Below, piece after piece: positions 11,940-25,500 of a stretch of 64,000 bases of DNA. The DNA comes from Cyclospora cayetanensis. Taxonomy: Eukaryota > Apicomplexa > Conoidasida > Eucoccidiorida > Eimeriidae. Position numbers and translations under genes: made by a program. The stretch covers positions 186,001-250,000 of the forward strand of contig NW_020312370.1 of the NCBI RefSeq assembly GCF_002999335.1, read 5' to 3'. How positions within the stretch are numbered: position 1 is the stretch's first letter; every line of letters starts with the position of its first letter. Under the pieces are notes generated by a model that did no database searches, was not told the DNA's origin, and saw nothing but the letters and a program-made list of their open reading frames with translations.

Positions 11940-12230
11940 ATAGTGAAAAATTCACCAATTGGTTTGCCTGTTCGTATATCTTACCTAATGTAGAGTACTG
12001 TTAGCTCAGTAGATTTAAGACGCATTTTTGTCTGCCCTGGCATTAGTTGCTATGTTCAACTAGCTGTGAGTTTTAAGGGGGTGCAGCTGCGCGCACCCTA
12101 GCTGTCCCTCTTCGTTCGTGTCGCGAAACTTGAAGGACGCGGGAAAGGAAAGGCCGTTAATTTCCTCACAGACTCACCACCTTTGTATCAAGTTTGTAAT
12201 GAATTTGGAGTGAGCCAAACTGCTACCCGC
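11940..12230 (+). repeat. LTR-like block, plus orientation (solo or orphan)
   Basis: This block contains the words CCAATTGGTTTGCCTGTTCG, GAGTACTGTTAGCT, AGTTGCTATGTTCAACTAGC and GCGCACCCTAGCTGTCCCTC. It resembles 6120-6340, 47040-47330 and 52710-52950 in the same orientation and 11390-11550 inverted. No coding remnant in plus orientation adjoins it on the left, so it may be a solo LTR. Confidence 0.55.
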
Positions 12231-13371
12231 ACTAATTTGAACAGGGGTGACAAGCTAAAATGCAGCACCAGCCTGCGGGCGCTACCGTTAAAGCCACGCC
12301 TACAAAACCACGAACTCCTCATACAAAACTCTACGCCAGAAGCCGAAGTCCCCAAACCCAAGAAAGGTGCACTCTGGTAGTACAGTCGGGTGTCTGTTGG
12401 CATCACACCTAAAATCTGTCTTGTACCGTACACACCTAGTTCGCTGTAAGTGAGCAAATTTCGTGGTGGTGCATTTGTGCCTCGTTTCCTTCCGCATTTT
12501 TCTTGTCGGTACTGCATGTTAATCTGCACGCCTCGCCCCCACGGATTCATGCACGAACAAGAGCATCTCCATTGTTATGATTTGTTCTCATTCGAATGGG
12601 TAGCAATATGCTGTTGATCAAAATGTGCTACATCAGTCTGTCGTGCTCCTCATGCCCACGAAGCGAGCACATCCCTGGAAGGCCCCCCCGCCCTGAATGT
12701 GCTGGCTTCTGCTGCACAGGTAAGGAGAAGTTGGAAGCATAAAATTAGTTGAACACTGTTCATTTGCATTATGGAGTAACACACAGTGTGTGAGGGACTA
12801 CACACAGCTGAAGAGCGGAAATAAACAGTCCCAACCTGTGTTTGAACAGGGAGCCCCAAATAGAGGGCGAGTGCAGTCTGTCTAGTATTCCTTCTTTGGG
12901 ATATTTGCTAGTTATGGCTTATGAATGATGCAGGTTTGTCTTCATATGCTTCCTCTCACTCTTGCTTTGCGTGGGACCACTCTTTTGTTTCTGGTGTAAA
13001 TTCAGATAGGCCGCCCGCTATACGCTAGTGCAGGCATAGCTTTTTCCCCGTTTCTTCTGCTTTTCCCTTGACTTGCAATTCCGCCGTCTCTTATACGCCT
13101 GTGTATCCCCTGCTTTCCCCTGCTTTCCCCTGCTTTGCGCTGCTTTTCGATGCTCAGCAGCACAGTCACCCAGGGGAACGGCTGTGCACGCACAACGTAG
13201 AAGGGCCTGGTATTGTTGGCATTGGTCTTCCCCCTACGAAACTCTAGGGAAAACGCGCGCCAAAGCTGGATACGTTCTGACTAAGCTCCTTAGGAGTCGC
13301 ACCTGTTGTATTCTGAGCTTCACATATCGCCGCAGGACACTCAGAATCCCGAACAAGCAAGCGCGACGGAG
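12231..13371. other. Intergenic region upstream of the acyl-CoA synthetase
   Basis: This is presumably the promoter and 5' leader of the acyl-CoA synthetase gene. A short tandem repeat of TGCTTTCCCC (three near copies plus a degenerate fourth) lies at about 13110-13150. I see no coding segment that I can support. Confidence 0.5.
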
Positions 13372-16300
13372 ATGGGGGCTACCGTCTCTTCTTTTGATGA
13401 CATACAGTATTCTGTTGTTGTCCCAGGATCAGAGGCAACGGGTAGGATCAAGTTTAAAAGCTTGGGAGGATGTACAGGAGTCTTGAGGGCACTCGTCTGT
13501 GCATGCCATCACCACGACGTTTCTGAGACCCTCTACTTCCCCCTCTTTTCATGGCTCCCTATCGCAGCTTTCCGTCTATGCGTTGTTTCGATCTCTTGGG
13601 GAATCGCATGTGCGGTGCTTCTTTCGGGCCTTGCGAGTATTCGGCCCCTACGCACCCATGGGCTCACAAAGCGGCCCTCAGCCAGCTAGCTCTACGTTTA
13701 CTGTTTGCCCATCTCATCATTTTATATTGCCCGCCAAGATTGGCTCCTCGTCGGTTTAGGTGTTGCTATCTTCGGTTACTGCCGTTGCATTGAGTTGCTC
13801 GTACAGCTGACCGCACCGCAGTGCGACGCCACTATTCTTGTACGGACCGCTTGGCAGACAATTTTTCGTCCAATCCCGTCAAAAATGCGTAAGTGACGAA
13901 CAAATACCGGGGTATCTGTAGCATCATGCACAGGCAGAACACGGAGGAGCAGCAGAAACAGCTATCCTTGTCCTGTTCACGGATTAGCGTCACTTGTTAC
14001 TGTACACTTGCCAAATAAGAGACCTCGGGCTTGCATGTAAATGAGCATCATAACCTACCAGAAACATAAATCAGGGACTGCTGCTGCTACTCTCTCTTTC
14101 ATCCTAATGCCCTTAGCGCGGCTTCGAGGCCAGGGCTTCTAGCTTTGGATAGGTGCCGTTGAATTGTTGTTCTCTATCGAGGAGGACGCTGGTTGGCGCG
14201 GTCTACCTATAGGACCTAGGGACCGATATATGCTAGCGTTTGCTGTTCAAGAGCATATTAGATCCAGCAGTAATGAGTAGTCGAGGGGGCTTCCAGGCTT
14301 GCCTTTGGTACTACTGGCTATGAGTTCGGAGCTGCAATATTTTTGCATCTCCTCAATACTTGACGCGCATCTCGCATTGCTACGTTTCTACACTTGAGCC
14401 TTTGAGTTGTTTGTGAATGCAGGTGGGAGTTGTTCCAGATGGGAGTTGGAAAGGCGCCAGAAGGCCCATGTTTGGGCACTCGGCAGAGACTACCAGATGG
14501 GAAGAGGGGAGCTTACGTGTGGAAGACGTATAGAGAGGTTCGTCTCTCTGGCTCCCTTAGCCAGGCTCTTTCCTTTCTGTTTATCCTGGGTTGCCCTCTA
14601 TGTGCTTTGTCGCTTCTGTGCTATTCTGATTGCCTCTGCTCCGTGCCGCTATGGCAGTTGGGAGTTTGCCGTTATCTCTGCAGCCTCCCCGGAAGCTGTA
14701 CTGTCCGTGTATCCGCTCATTGTGCCCTTAGCGCTTCGAGTTATAGGCCTTTTGCAACCTCTTTTCGCTTAAGGGTTTGTGGTTTGCACCCCATTTTGCA
14801 TGGAATGTATCTTCAGGTGGAACGCCTGGCTTTGGAAGCTGGTAGCGGCCTATTGAACGGCGATCTGGTGCCTCTTTGTTGCTTCGATAGCGGCTCGGAT
14901 AGCCCCTTAAGTTTGCGATGTATTGGCATCTTCGCCAAGAACAGGGAAGAGTGGATTATTACGGAGCATGCCTGTAAGCCGTATCTTGTTTCTTGCTTCT
15001 ATTGCATACGCTACACCCCTTGTGCTTGTTTGCCCTCATTCTTCCGAACTTCCCCCTTTCCGAATTCTCTTTTTGTTTCCGTATGGCTCGGCCGTCTTTT
15101 GCGTATAGTCCAATATCGGGTGTGCTTTCACCCAATCACAAGTGCGCATGTGTCAGCTTTTATCCATGAGAAGAAGCATGCGCCTCATCGTATAGCCGAT
15201 ACATGTCTTTTACAAATCTCTATTCCTATAGCTACTGAGACGCATGAAAGACCACTCACTTTTCGCCTACGTTCTCGGGGTCTTTCTCTACCGCCTCAGG
15301 GCTTGTGGGGATGCCACACTTATATCCTCTTAGACTGCTTTTCTGGTGCTGTGTGAATGTATCTTAACTTGATAGCCCAATCACCGCACATAAGCCACAT
15401 GCGCACATGCATATCTATATGTATATTTGCAGCTAAACTTTCTTTGGTTCTCTCCACTGCGCTACTATCTTTTGCGTTCTTCCGAGTGACATCTGCGTGC
15501 TCATGTTCGTAGGCAATGCATTTGGCATCACCGCGGTGCCCTTGTATGACACATTGGGCTCTCACAGCACGCAATTTATTCTTTCAGAGACACAAATGAA
15601 GACCGTTGTCAGCGACGGGAATTGTCTTCCAAAGTTGCTTGATGCCTTGCAGCAGCATCAATCACAAGAAACAAACAAAGACGGATCCCGTGAACCCCTT
15701 CCGGTGAAGGTCGTCATCACGCTAGACGACATCTCAGATACTGAGAAAGAAACCGCCAACTCGCTCCATTTGCAATTGCTACCATGGAATAAACTTCTAG
15801 AAATGGTACGTACCCAGCATGTTCCACGCTATCTCCTACCCGTTTCCGGCTTATGTGCCTTACAAAAAAATCATGGATGTGAATGGTAATTTATTGTCAT
15901 CGTGGACTCCGTGTCCTTATTTCTCTGTTTCTGTGTAAATCTCGATCGACCTGTGCGTATCTCTCTCTGCCCACCCATGTCTCCCTTCTCAGTGTGCCTG
16001 TCTGTCCTTCTGTGTACCACTCTCTATTTTTCTTTGTTTAGGGGAGGGAAAACATGATTCCCCTGACAGATGACGTGCAGCCCACGATGGAGTCGCTGCA
16101 CACCATATGCTACACTTCAGGTATCGGTGCTTGAGGCCCTGTTGACAGCTTTGCTCTTAACGCAGCGCACCATACAGTTCAGGAATCTCTGCTGCACTTA
16201 ATTGTACCACCGTAGTTTTCACAAAAGCCTGTCTTTATTTTCAGTTCCCTTACCTGGATGTGGCTGCATGAAAGTCCCATTGCCGTTGCCCGCCCATTTA

Positions 16301-19300
16301 CTTGATTCCTCGCACGTTTGTTTTGTTGGTATGTGTTTTTTTGTGCTGCCTTGCTTGCCTTCTTCTCTAGGGACTACTGGCAACCCCAAGGGCGTCATGA
16401 TGACTCACGGGAACTTTGTGGCTGCAGTGTCCACTGCTGTGGAAGGCCGTGCGTTTATCTGTTTCCTCACAAGTTTTTTGCTTTTGCGTTTTCGATGTCA
16501 ACTGAATTCCTTCGCGCTTCCACCATCCTTTTCGAATTCTCTATTCCCTGCCTATTCAGCTTACTTTATTTCAGGAAAAACAACTCGGCAAAATGAGGTG
16601 GGATTACCTTCCCCTTACAGCCCTTTCCCATCTTTTGGCTCTGTTCTTTTGTGCTGTGCTGTCGCTTGTATTGTATGCTGCAGCTCTGAGCGAGCGCAAC
16701 CTCTACCTTGACTCGAGTGATTGCCTAATCTCATATTTGCCGTTGGCCCACGTCTACGAGCGATTCTGCGAAAATCTCTTTTTCAGCTACGGAGGCAGAG
16801 TCGGATTCTACTCAGGAGTAAGCTATCTTACAAACCCACTTTCTTTGCATCGATTGCTGCCTCGACGCTTGTCAGTCTAAGAGTAGGTTGTCTGCCTGTT
16901 CATCTTCTTTTCCTTTTGTATACTTCTCTGTGAGCTTAGCCCGCTGTCGCTCCGTATGCTCGCTTTCTGTCCTGTGAGTCTGCGTGTGTATCTACTGGTC
17001 AACCTGCACGTCCTCTGACTCTGCGTCTGCCCCTTTCCCTCATTCCTCGCCTGTCGCCGTCGCGTGGCGTCCTTCCTGCATTCCAGTGCTTCTCAGGCCT
17101 GATATAGGCTTTCTTGGGTGCTGAGTATTTAGCGACGCGGAAGTCTTCCTTCTTTCACAAGATGCCTTGTTTTAAGAGGAGGCTGGCTTTGGCGAAGCTA
17201 ACGGCTAGACACAGCAGAGGGCTTCGGGGGCCGCATTGCTTTACTCATAGTGATGCTTTGGACCGATCAGTAACTGCATTCCAGCCAGCATGAGAGCTCT
17301 ACAGTGGCGCCGCATCAACCGTACGAACGCTGATATCCTTGTTGCTGCGCTCTCCAGGACACCCACAAACTGCTGGAGGACGTGCAAGTGTTGAAGCCGA
17401 CAGTCTTCTGCAGGTGAGGTTCCATGCCTGCGTGCCGCTTCCACGTGGTCTCCATTAGTTTCTGGGGGTCCTGCTGCGTACATGCCTCGTCTCATTCTTA
17501 CAGCCACGAGCAGCATGTTTCATTACTGGCTGTACCTCTGATGGTAGGAATTTCTGCATCCTTTGAAGCTGATCTGTGAGCTTAAGACGTATCCGTCTGC
17601 TGGACCCATAACGTGTCTCACGGCTTCATTTTGGTGCATGCGCCTCTGTCTTCTCACGCTTTTCATGTGATAACGACAACCCGCCTCCTTCCCTCCCTGC
17701 CACGCGGTCCAGGGGCTTAATGTGAATAACGTTGACAATCGGTTTTCCTTCTTCCCGCTGCTGCCTCGCAGCGTCCCACGTCTGTTTCAACGCATCGAGG
17801 ACCGAGTCATCAGCAGTCTCCAGGGCAAATCCTTCCTTGCTCGTTCGCTCTTCCAGCAGGGTACTTTTCATAGATGTGGCTCATCTGACTCTATTGTTTC
17901 CCCCATGCTTCCCTTTATCTTCCTTATCTTCACACGGCATGCATCCTAGGCTGCCACCTCTGCACTCAAGGCCCCCCACAGCCCACCATGATTTCCTGAA
18001 GGCATACTTGTGGTGCATTTGCACCGTTAGGTGGCGTTCAGCTTGTTTCTCCTACTATCGTGCACCTTCCTGTAGGCAGCGGAGAGCAAGTCTCTACCCC
18101 CTGTGGCGTGCTTTTGTTTCGCCTTGCTCTGCTTGTAATACTCTGGCGACTCGTCTCATCTGTGTTGCTTTCTCTTGCTGTCACTCCGCTTTTCCTCTGG
18201 GTATATTTAAACCTTCTTGTTAATGCGTTCTACGTGTGTTTCCACCAACCTGTGCGTCTTTCCCGTGGTTTTGCTATTAGCTGAATCCGTGTATTTCCAT
18301 TTGCCTGTTGAAAGCGAAGGCTCTGAATGTGCATTGTCTGCACTGCAGCATTGGGAGCGAAGATCCGGCGGCTTCGTTCTTCTGGTGTTCCTCAGCATGC
18401 ATTATGGGACAGGGTACGGTGTGCAAGCGAATGGGACTATTTTTTGGCATTTGTAGAGCCTTGAGGGTAGCACTCGCACCTCCGCTTCGCTGCCACTTGT
18501 GGCTGCCGCTTCCCCTTTTGTCCTGTTGAGGCTTGTTTCTCTGCGTCCGCCCTTCTGGTCTCATGGCACTTCATTTCTTTTGCTAGCTGCTGTGTCTCTC
18601 TTCCTGTAGATAGTATTTGACAAGTTCCGTGGCTTGATGGGGGGCAGAGTCCGAATTATGTTGACGGGGTCGGCCCCATTAGATCCCTACATTCTGGAGA
18701 GGATGCGCGCCTTCTTCTGCTGCTGGATTGTTGAGGTTAGGGCCTGGAGTTTTCCACTTACACTACCTGTAAATGCAATCAGAGAAGGCCATTCTGTGTC
18801 ATTTGGCTGGTATATGTGTGTATGAATTGCTGCCTGTCTGTTTAGATAGGTGCAGATATGACTGGTTGCGTGGGCGCAGTGGCACTGTTGTAGCTTCATA
18901 GCGATGTACATGTATTTGATTCTGTGGAGTTCCTTAAAATTTTGACTTAGGGTGGGTATATGGGGTGCGAACTTTTTTTCAGGGTTATGGGATGACAGAG
19001 ACGATGGGCGCATCCTTCTTGACGTGGAATGTGTACGATAGGCACCCTGGGCAAGTAGGTGGCGTGTTGCCATGTTTGGAGTTCTGCCTGCTTGACGTCA
19101 GCGAATCTATGGGGAAATATTCTATCAAGGACCCTATCCCCAAGGGCGAGCTTTGTGTAAGGGGTCCTACTGTCTCTAGTGGATACTTCCGAAATCCCAC
19201 AGAAACAGCAGCAGCAATCGACCAAGATGGGTGGCTGCATACTGGAGACATTGTCGCGCTACTCCCAAATGGTGGCATTCAGATAATCGATAGGAAGAAA

Positions 19301-21089
19301 AACATATTCAAGCTTGCACAGGTACGTTTCACAGTTCAGGGCCACATGGTGCATCGGCGTACAATCAAGTTTTGTTGCGTTTTGTTGGTCTCTGTGTAGC
19401 AATGACCACATAGAGCCCTCGGGCTGGACGCTCGGGATCGCTAGATATACAGCTGAAGAATTCTGGGGGCTGATGACTCTTGGTATTTTTTGTGCTGTAT
19501 CTCTCTCTTCAACCTCCTTTGATGGATTTTGGCCTTTTTCGCTTCTCTCCATTTGGAGGCAAAAACACTAATTTTTACGTGTCCATGATGAGGTTGCAGG
19601 TTTCATCTGTAGTCGGGTGTGTGAACAGCGGGTGTATTCCATCTGTGCTTTTCTGAATTTCGGTGTAGGGCGAGTACGTGGCGCCTGAGAAAATAGAGGC
19701 GGTGTACATGCAGAGTCGATTTGTTGAGCAGTGTTTTGTTTTTGGGTTCTCCTCAGAGGTACGTAGCGCTGCCCCCAATCTAACGGGTCCTCTAGTCACC
19801 CCATCCCGACAGCACGTTTGGCTGTATTTGTGCATATGTTTATACAATATATATAGGCTCATGCTGTATCTTGGCTGTGACCGTTCATCTGGACAGCAAA
19901 ATAAATATATAACTAGGACATTAAGTGGTTACGAGACGGCTGTTATTGTATCTTTGCTTTGTGCGCCACCAAGCTCCCTCCCTTTTGTTTCCTTCCGTGC
20001 ACGTTTGTTGCTTTCGACTCTGATTATGCTGAAGGTTAAAATTCTCATGTGTACTTATCCGTATTCAGAGTTTAGAAATGTCGCTTCTCGTCATATCTAG
20101 CCCCTTAGTGGTTCGACAACGGGTTTCACGTTCCCTTGCGTGTTTCGCCATCTCTACTCTCTCGTTACCTCTGTTTTCGCTGCAGAACTCGCTTGTAGCC
20201 ATTGTTGTGCCGGACCAGGGGCAGACGCTGAAGTGGCTGGCAGAAACCCGGGGGTCTTCCTCCGCATCCACTGGTTGTCAGCCTTTCGCTGAGCTGATTC
20301 AGGACTCCCAGCTGCAGCAGGCTATATATGAGGACATGCAACAGGTGGGAAAGAAACAGGGTCTCAAGGGATTTGAGCTCGCCAGGAAAATCCACCTACG
20401 GGCGGAGCAGTTCACTGTGGAGAATGGACTCCTCACGCCAACCTTCAAGCTCAAACGGCACTATGCCAAGGAGGTACGACCCCAGGGGATTCACGGATTG
20501 CAACAACTTGCTTCGTGCAGCATAAACGTCGTTAACCATAAGACTTGTTTTATTGCATTCTTGTTTATCCTGCCACTAAGATTTGCTGGGGTAGCACAGG
20601 GCGCCAGACAGGGAATACGCAGAGTTAGTTGGGTTCATCCTCTGAAATCCCCTTCCTAGTGCTTCCATAAAATTCAGCAAACGTATGATTTTTCCATATG
20701 GGGACCCTGGGGGCTTTAAGGATGTTGTGTCAGTTTTCCTCTGTACTTCCTGACATGGCGTAGGGACCTCCACGCAGATTAACAACAGCGCTGCCCGTCT
20801 GTTGTTAGTAGCTGCTGTGAGAATGCGTGCTGTATGCATAGTACTCATCCGCATGTACAAGCACACCTGATGTGCTTTCGTCTGTCGAACGGGTCTTGCT
20901 GCATGGCGTGGTCTCAGAAGCTGCATATATATAGAGTTCATGTGTATAGGACTGCGCACAAACCCGTTGTTGGGCTGAGGGTGGTCTCAACGGATTGATG
21001 TTCGTGTCTTTGCTGCCTTGTCGTAGGTATTTGCTGATGAAATCGCCGCAATGTACGCAAAGATCCATGAAGAACACCCGTCGTCTTAA
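13372..21089 (+). CDS. Long-chain fatty acyl-CoA synthetase (ACSL-type), 16 exons
   Basis: Exons 13372-13441, 13822-13888, 14423-14537, 14817-14973, 15513-15805, 16042-16120, 16371-16448, 16684-16817, 17358-17413, 17772-17860, 18349-18413, 18610-18735, 18983-19321, 19669-19758, 20186-20473 and 21027-21089 splice in perfect phase to a 702-residue protein, the usual ACSL length. It activates long-chain fatty acids to acyl-CoA using ATP and CoA. Visible signatures are the AMP-binding P-loop YTSGTTGNPKG (about residue 257, split by intron 6), SYLPLAHVYER, GSAPLDPYILE, GYGMTE (about 444), GYFRNPTET, DGWLHTGDI and the hinge/FACS region IIDRKKNIFKLAQGEYVAPE near 530-550. The N-terminus starts MGATVSS, a possible N-myristoylation site, with no hydrophobic signal sequence. 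Donors are mostly GTACGT/GTAAGN type. The small exon 13822-13888 was found because exons 1 and 3 are out of phase without it; it supplies the VRRHYSCTDRL segment typical of the family N-terminus. No stop or frameshift interrupts the model, so the gene looks functional. Confidence 0.95.
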
Positions 21090-22319
21090 ACAAGCGTAGC
21101 AGGCATTTGGTGGAAATGAGGGCACAGAGGAAGAGCTTTGCCTGCAACGAGGACGGAATGAGACACAAAACGGTAGCAAGGGAGAGCGAACGACATACAG
21201 ATGCCTACATGTAGAAGGGACAGAGGGAGGCAATGAGGGAGGGGCTTAAAGGAGTAAGCGGAACAAGGGGAAAGTGGCTGAGAGATCAACAAGCTCGCGT
21301 GGCCCCCTGTTTTGGTAATTTTGTGTCCCTCATGAAAGTATCTATCTTTCTCTAATGCTGTTGACCCCTTCTCCCTTTAATGCCTAAATAGGCGATATCC
21401 TGTAAGTCCCCTTAATTTCTGCTTTTTCGTCTACGGCTTCTCCTTCTGTGGCAATCCTTTTACACGGCTCTCTGCCCTTGCCTGTCCGTTTTGTAACAGT
21501 TTCTGCCTGTGCTGATTTTCAATTTTCTGCGTGAATACTGGCTGCCTGGCGCGCGTTGTTCTAAAAGGCCATTGCTTCTCATTGGTACATGGTAAGACGT
21601 TAGCAAACAAGCAAGCCACCGCCTACTTGTGCAGTTCGCTGTGGCGGCGCTGCCCCTCGATTCTCGGGCAGTAGATAGTTAGATGGAGGGACGAAGGAAC
21701 AGGCATGCTTGTCACACAAGCTATGCTCGTCGATGAGGTTTTGCCACTACAGCTGTTGTGTAGAGGGCTATGGCGCCAGGGTAGACCAGGGTTTTTGACA
21801 TGGGCTAAAAAAATAACAAGAGTAAAGGGAGCTACTGACGCCATTGCAATAGGACGCGGCGTTGAACCCGCAGCAGTAGGGGCAAAAGTAGGTATTTTAA
21901 TGCGGTTGTAAGTACTATTCCTATGAAGCATGTAGAAATGCATACATTAAGAGCTAAGAAAGCCAATGGACAATGACGCACGTACACCAGTACTGAAAAC
22001 GGAGCGATGAACGAAAGATCGGTCTGGGCGCTGCTGCAGTGACTTAATGGTTATTGGTATGGCGCATACAGGGAAATCCACGGCAGTCCATTTCTGGAAT
22101 GCGTTGTTGCGCTGGGGGAAGGGACGGCCTGATACTCGGGATACGGAGGAACAGACCGTGGGACTGCAAAAAATGAATTAAGCCTCTTTGCTCCGGTGTG
22201 AGCTTGCTATAGTGCGGCACAAGCATCGGAGGTATAGCGCTGCACCGAAGTCAAGTTATAGGGACACTTGAGTCCTGACACAGAACAGGCCTACTAGGTT
22301 ATTGAGTGTTTACCGAAAA
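21090..22319. other. Intergenic region, no gene seen
   Basis: This is the 3' flank of the acyl-CoA synthetase gene. Only short open frames are present; none shows a family motif. It ends at the LTR-like block of copy B. Confidence 0.5.
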
Positions 22320-22369
22320 GGCTACCGCCGGTCCGTGGCCACGCCCCTATGCCCTTCCGATACGAGGGC

Positions 22370-22530
22370 AGCGGGCCAGCTTGGGTGTGCGTAGCTTCAG
22401 CTGCCAAGCACTCTGAGCATTGACAGCTAGAAGCACGGAGCATCTAGCGCACATGCACATAATATTGCGTCTTCTTCTATCGAGCCCCCCAACACACTGG
22501 GGTAAAGAAGATACAGCAGACAACACAGTT
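22370..22530 (-). repeat. LTR-like block at left end of copy B
   Basis: The words GCGCACATGCACATAATATT and CTTCTTCTATCGAG align with GCGCACGCACACATTTCG and CTTCTTCTATTAAG of the copy A block at 11460-11490, in the same orientation. GACAGCTAG precedes, as in the other blocks. Confidence 0.5.
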
Positions 22531-25500
22531 AATCAAATCTTCGCAAATTCCAAGTCAACTAGAACTGCTGTAGCAGACAGTGCTTGAATGAGCTTTGCGT
22601 GCTACATCTCCCTCATTTTAAGGCACACGGCCGCATGTTCCGCTCCTGCCCGTCGAGGCAAACTGCGTGGAGGACGGCCGAAGAGTTGCTGAACAATTGC
22701 AACTCGCCAGGCCAGTAGAAAGGCAAAAATAATGAAACTTGGCGAAAACATGGGTGCATTGCCGCCCAGAGTGAAAAAGACAGGAAGGCAGCCAGACGCA
22801 GTAGCCGACAACGAGTGAGGGACTTAGCCGACAAGACCAAAACATTGCAATGGCTTGCTGTCATCGATGCGCTGAAGTTTGTAAGCCTCCTGCTACGACA
22901 AACAAACAGCGAATAAAAGACGTACAGTAAATCCTAATAGAACTAGCTCACCAGTGCCTGCGCATCTCTTAGATCAATTGTTGCGTGGTAGTACAGCCGG
23001 TGCATGCACACAGTCCACTCCAAAGCCTGAAGAAAAGGCCTAAGGCGAATGGGGAGGCAACACACCTAGGAGTGAATGAGATCGAACCTTAATCCAGAGA
23101 CCTTCACAGTATTGACCGGGAGTGCATTAAGCAGTTTCCAAAAATGGATGTAGCTATTTGAGGCAGAACATCAGCTGGAACAGTCCATTTACTAAGTGAC
23201 GCGAAAAATGCCTTTCATGGAGACTGAAATAATGCACCTGACAGACCCCCATTTTCATGCGGCCTACGTAGCCTACAAGTGCTCCTCTTTCAACCACTGA
23301 GATTTCCCTGCCTCAATTCATGAGAAGCTCCCGTCTAGGATCTCATCAGCGCTCAAAACTCCTACGAACCCGATAGTATTGCGGCCCCCTGTGGATCCCT
23401 CGCCTCCCCATGGGCCACCTGCAGGCGCAGCTTAGTTCGCGAATAGGCAAGTTAAGTTGAAGCTCATGAGGAAGCCAATACTGAGAGTGCCTTGGCATTT
23501 ACGGTTTAAGAAAAATCGATACATTATGGAGGGGCATTTATTCGTACGCGAATGGCGAGTCACTGTAGCAACCTGGTCGCAAGCCTCTTGAAGTGGTCGT
23601 CTTCTAGTATCGCTCATAGACTTTGGCTATTTAACATAACCAAAATGTCAGCCCTGAGATACGCAGCTGACTCCCGCTAATCATATTTCCGTGCTTGTGT
23701 CTTTTAAGCTTTTTGCGTAGATTCGCCTGCGTTGAACAGCTACCCTCTGAATCCCTCCACTTCTGGAGGTGGCTGCTCTCCCCGGCTCAATAGGTCCATA
23801 TCTGAAACAGAGAGGGCCTCCTCAGCCAAGATCCGGGAGGCAGGAGTGCAAGGGGTGAAGAGTTGCATTGCCGTATTATAAACACACTCAGCAAAAGAGC
23901 ATACACTAGCCAAACAATGCGGTTTTTGTGACCAGAGATTGACAAATACTACTGAAAAGTGCGAGTGGTACGCTGTTTACATCTGCTTCAGCGTGCGTCG
24001 CAATGGCGATAATGTTATTAACGTGTGGAAGGGCCATAAAGGCACGCCAGAACGCAATCACAAAATTCAGACTGTCATGCGTGATGATATTCCAGGGGAA
24101 TCAGTAAGGCTTCCAGCTACGATCTAAGAAAAATTGAACAACTTCGTGAGCCGTGACAGAGCTGGGGCGAGGGATAAAAATGACATATATTTTGGGTTTG
24201 TTAAAAAAGACGTAAGTGATATCCTGACCATTGACCTCAGGCAGTCCAACAAGTAGGTTCATGGTCAAATTAGTCCAAACTTCTTCAAAAACTGGAAGGA
24301 TTTGCAAAAGGCCAGTTAATGGACCTACGAGGCTTCAGTTACTGACAATCTAGGCATGAAAGAGCATGCTTTTCTGCCGCGGGGCTCATTCCTGGTCGCC
24401 AAACGAAGTGTAAGTGCTTTCCACTATTGTGTGAAAATCACAATGGCCCGAAGAACATGGAGTGATTTGCCCGAAACAGCAACACGGAACAAAATCGAAA
24501 TGTACAATTATTATGAATTCCTCGCTGTATCTGCAGCCGCAATAGGCCGTCCTCAATATCATTAAACTGTAGGCTAGGGCCAGTTGACACAGACCAACAT
24601 ACACTGGCCACACATCCCACTTTGGCGCTTTCTTGTGGCTAGAACACCGAGCTTGTGCTTATACAATCTAAAATTCCTAGCTTGCACGGCACTTGTGGAA
24701 TCGTTGCTTGTTGGTTCTTTAATCGCTGAGTCGCTGCCCTGCCTGCGGCTACCTGACATTACATTTCCGGTACACCTAAGATAAATTGCTGATGAAGCAC
24801 CTGCTTGTTTGCATCGTGATTTTTGCTGACCAAAGTCTTGTACTTCTCAGTGAATCATTTAATGATAGAGCCCCCTGCTAAACTCATCGTACTACTACCA
24901 GAGCTTGCTTTCCAGCTGATCTCGGCATTAACCGATGAGCAAGGACATTTATTAAGGCAGGAACTGATGTTATACATGCAGGCAGATTGTTCGTTAACAC
25001 GAATATCGACACGATAAAACTACATTTCTTTGCAATAAACACGCCGCAAGCAGCAATCTCTTTTGCCAATATCGAGGCAAAAAGGTGGTGCCCATTTAGC
25101 CTGCTCACAAATTCCTTGAGTATTTAACCATTTATACGGCCGCCATCTGTTTCGGATCCGTGTAACCTCATCAAGGCATCCATGAAAGTTTCACTGGCCA
25201 AAATTCATGCATCTTTACAAGCTGTGGTGTTGCTGCTTTCGCATTGGCTTGCAAGACGTCATCTGGCAACTCAACAAGAGTTGTCGCTATTAGCTTCCAT
25301 CGGCAGACAGATTGTTCACCCTGGCATTCAGAAACTTCAAATCCTTAAATTGCCAAGTATGTACAGCGGTTGCAGGAAGACCTAGAACGCCTGATGCTGC
25401 ACTGCATCAACAGCCAGTGAGTGAGGGGGGAACAAGTGATTTTGAACCGTGCGGTGCTTTTAGCTATAACGCTCCATGTAAAGTCGCCATCGGAAGACAT

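Noticed and set aside
14430..15356. A 308-codon plus-strand frame in the acyl-CoA synthetase locus
   Set aside because: It reads through two real exons (14423-14537 and 14817-14973) and the introns between and after them; only the exon parts match the family.
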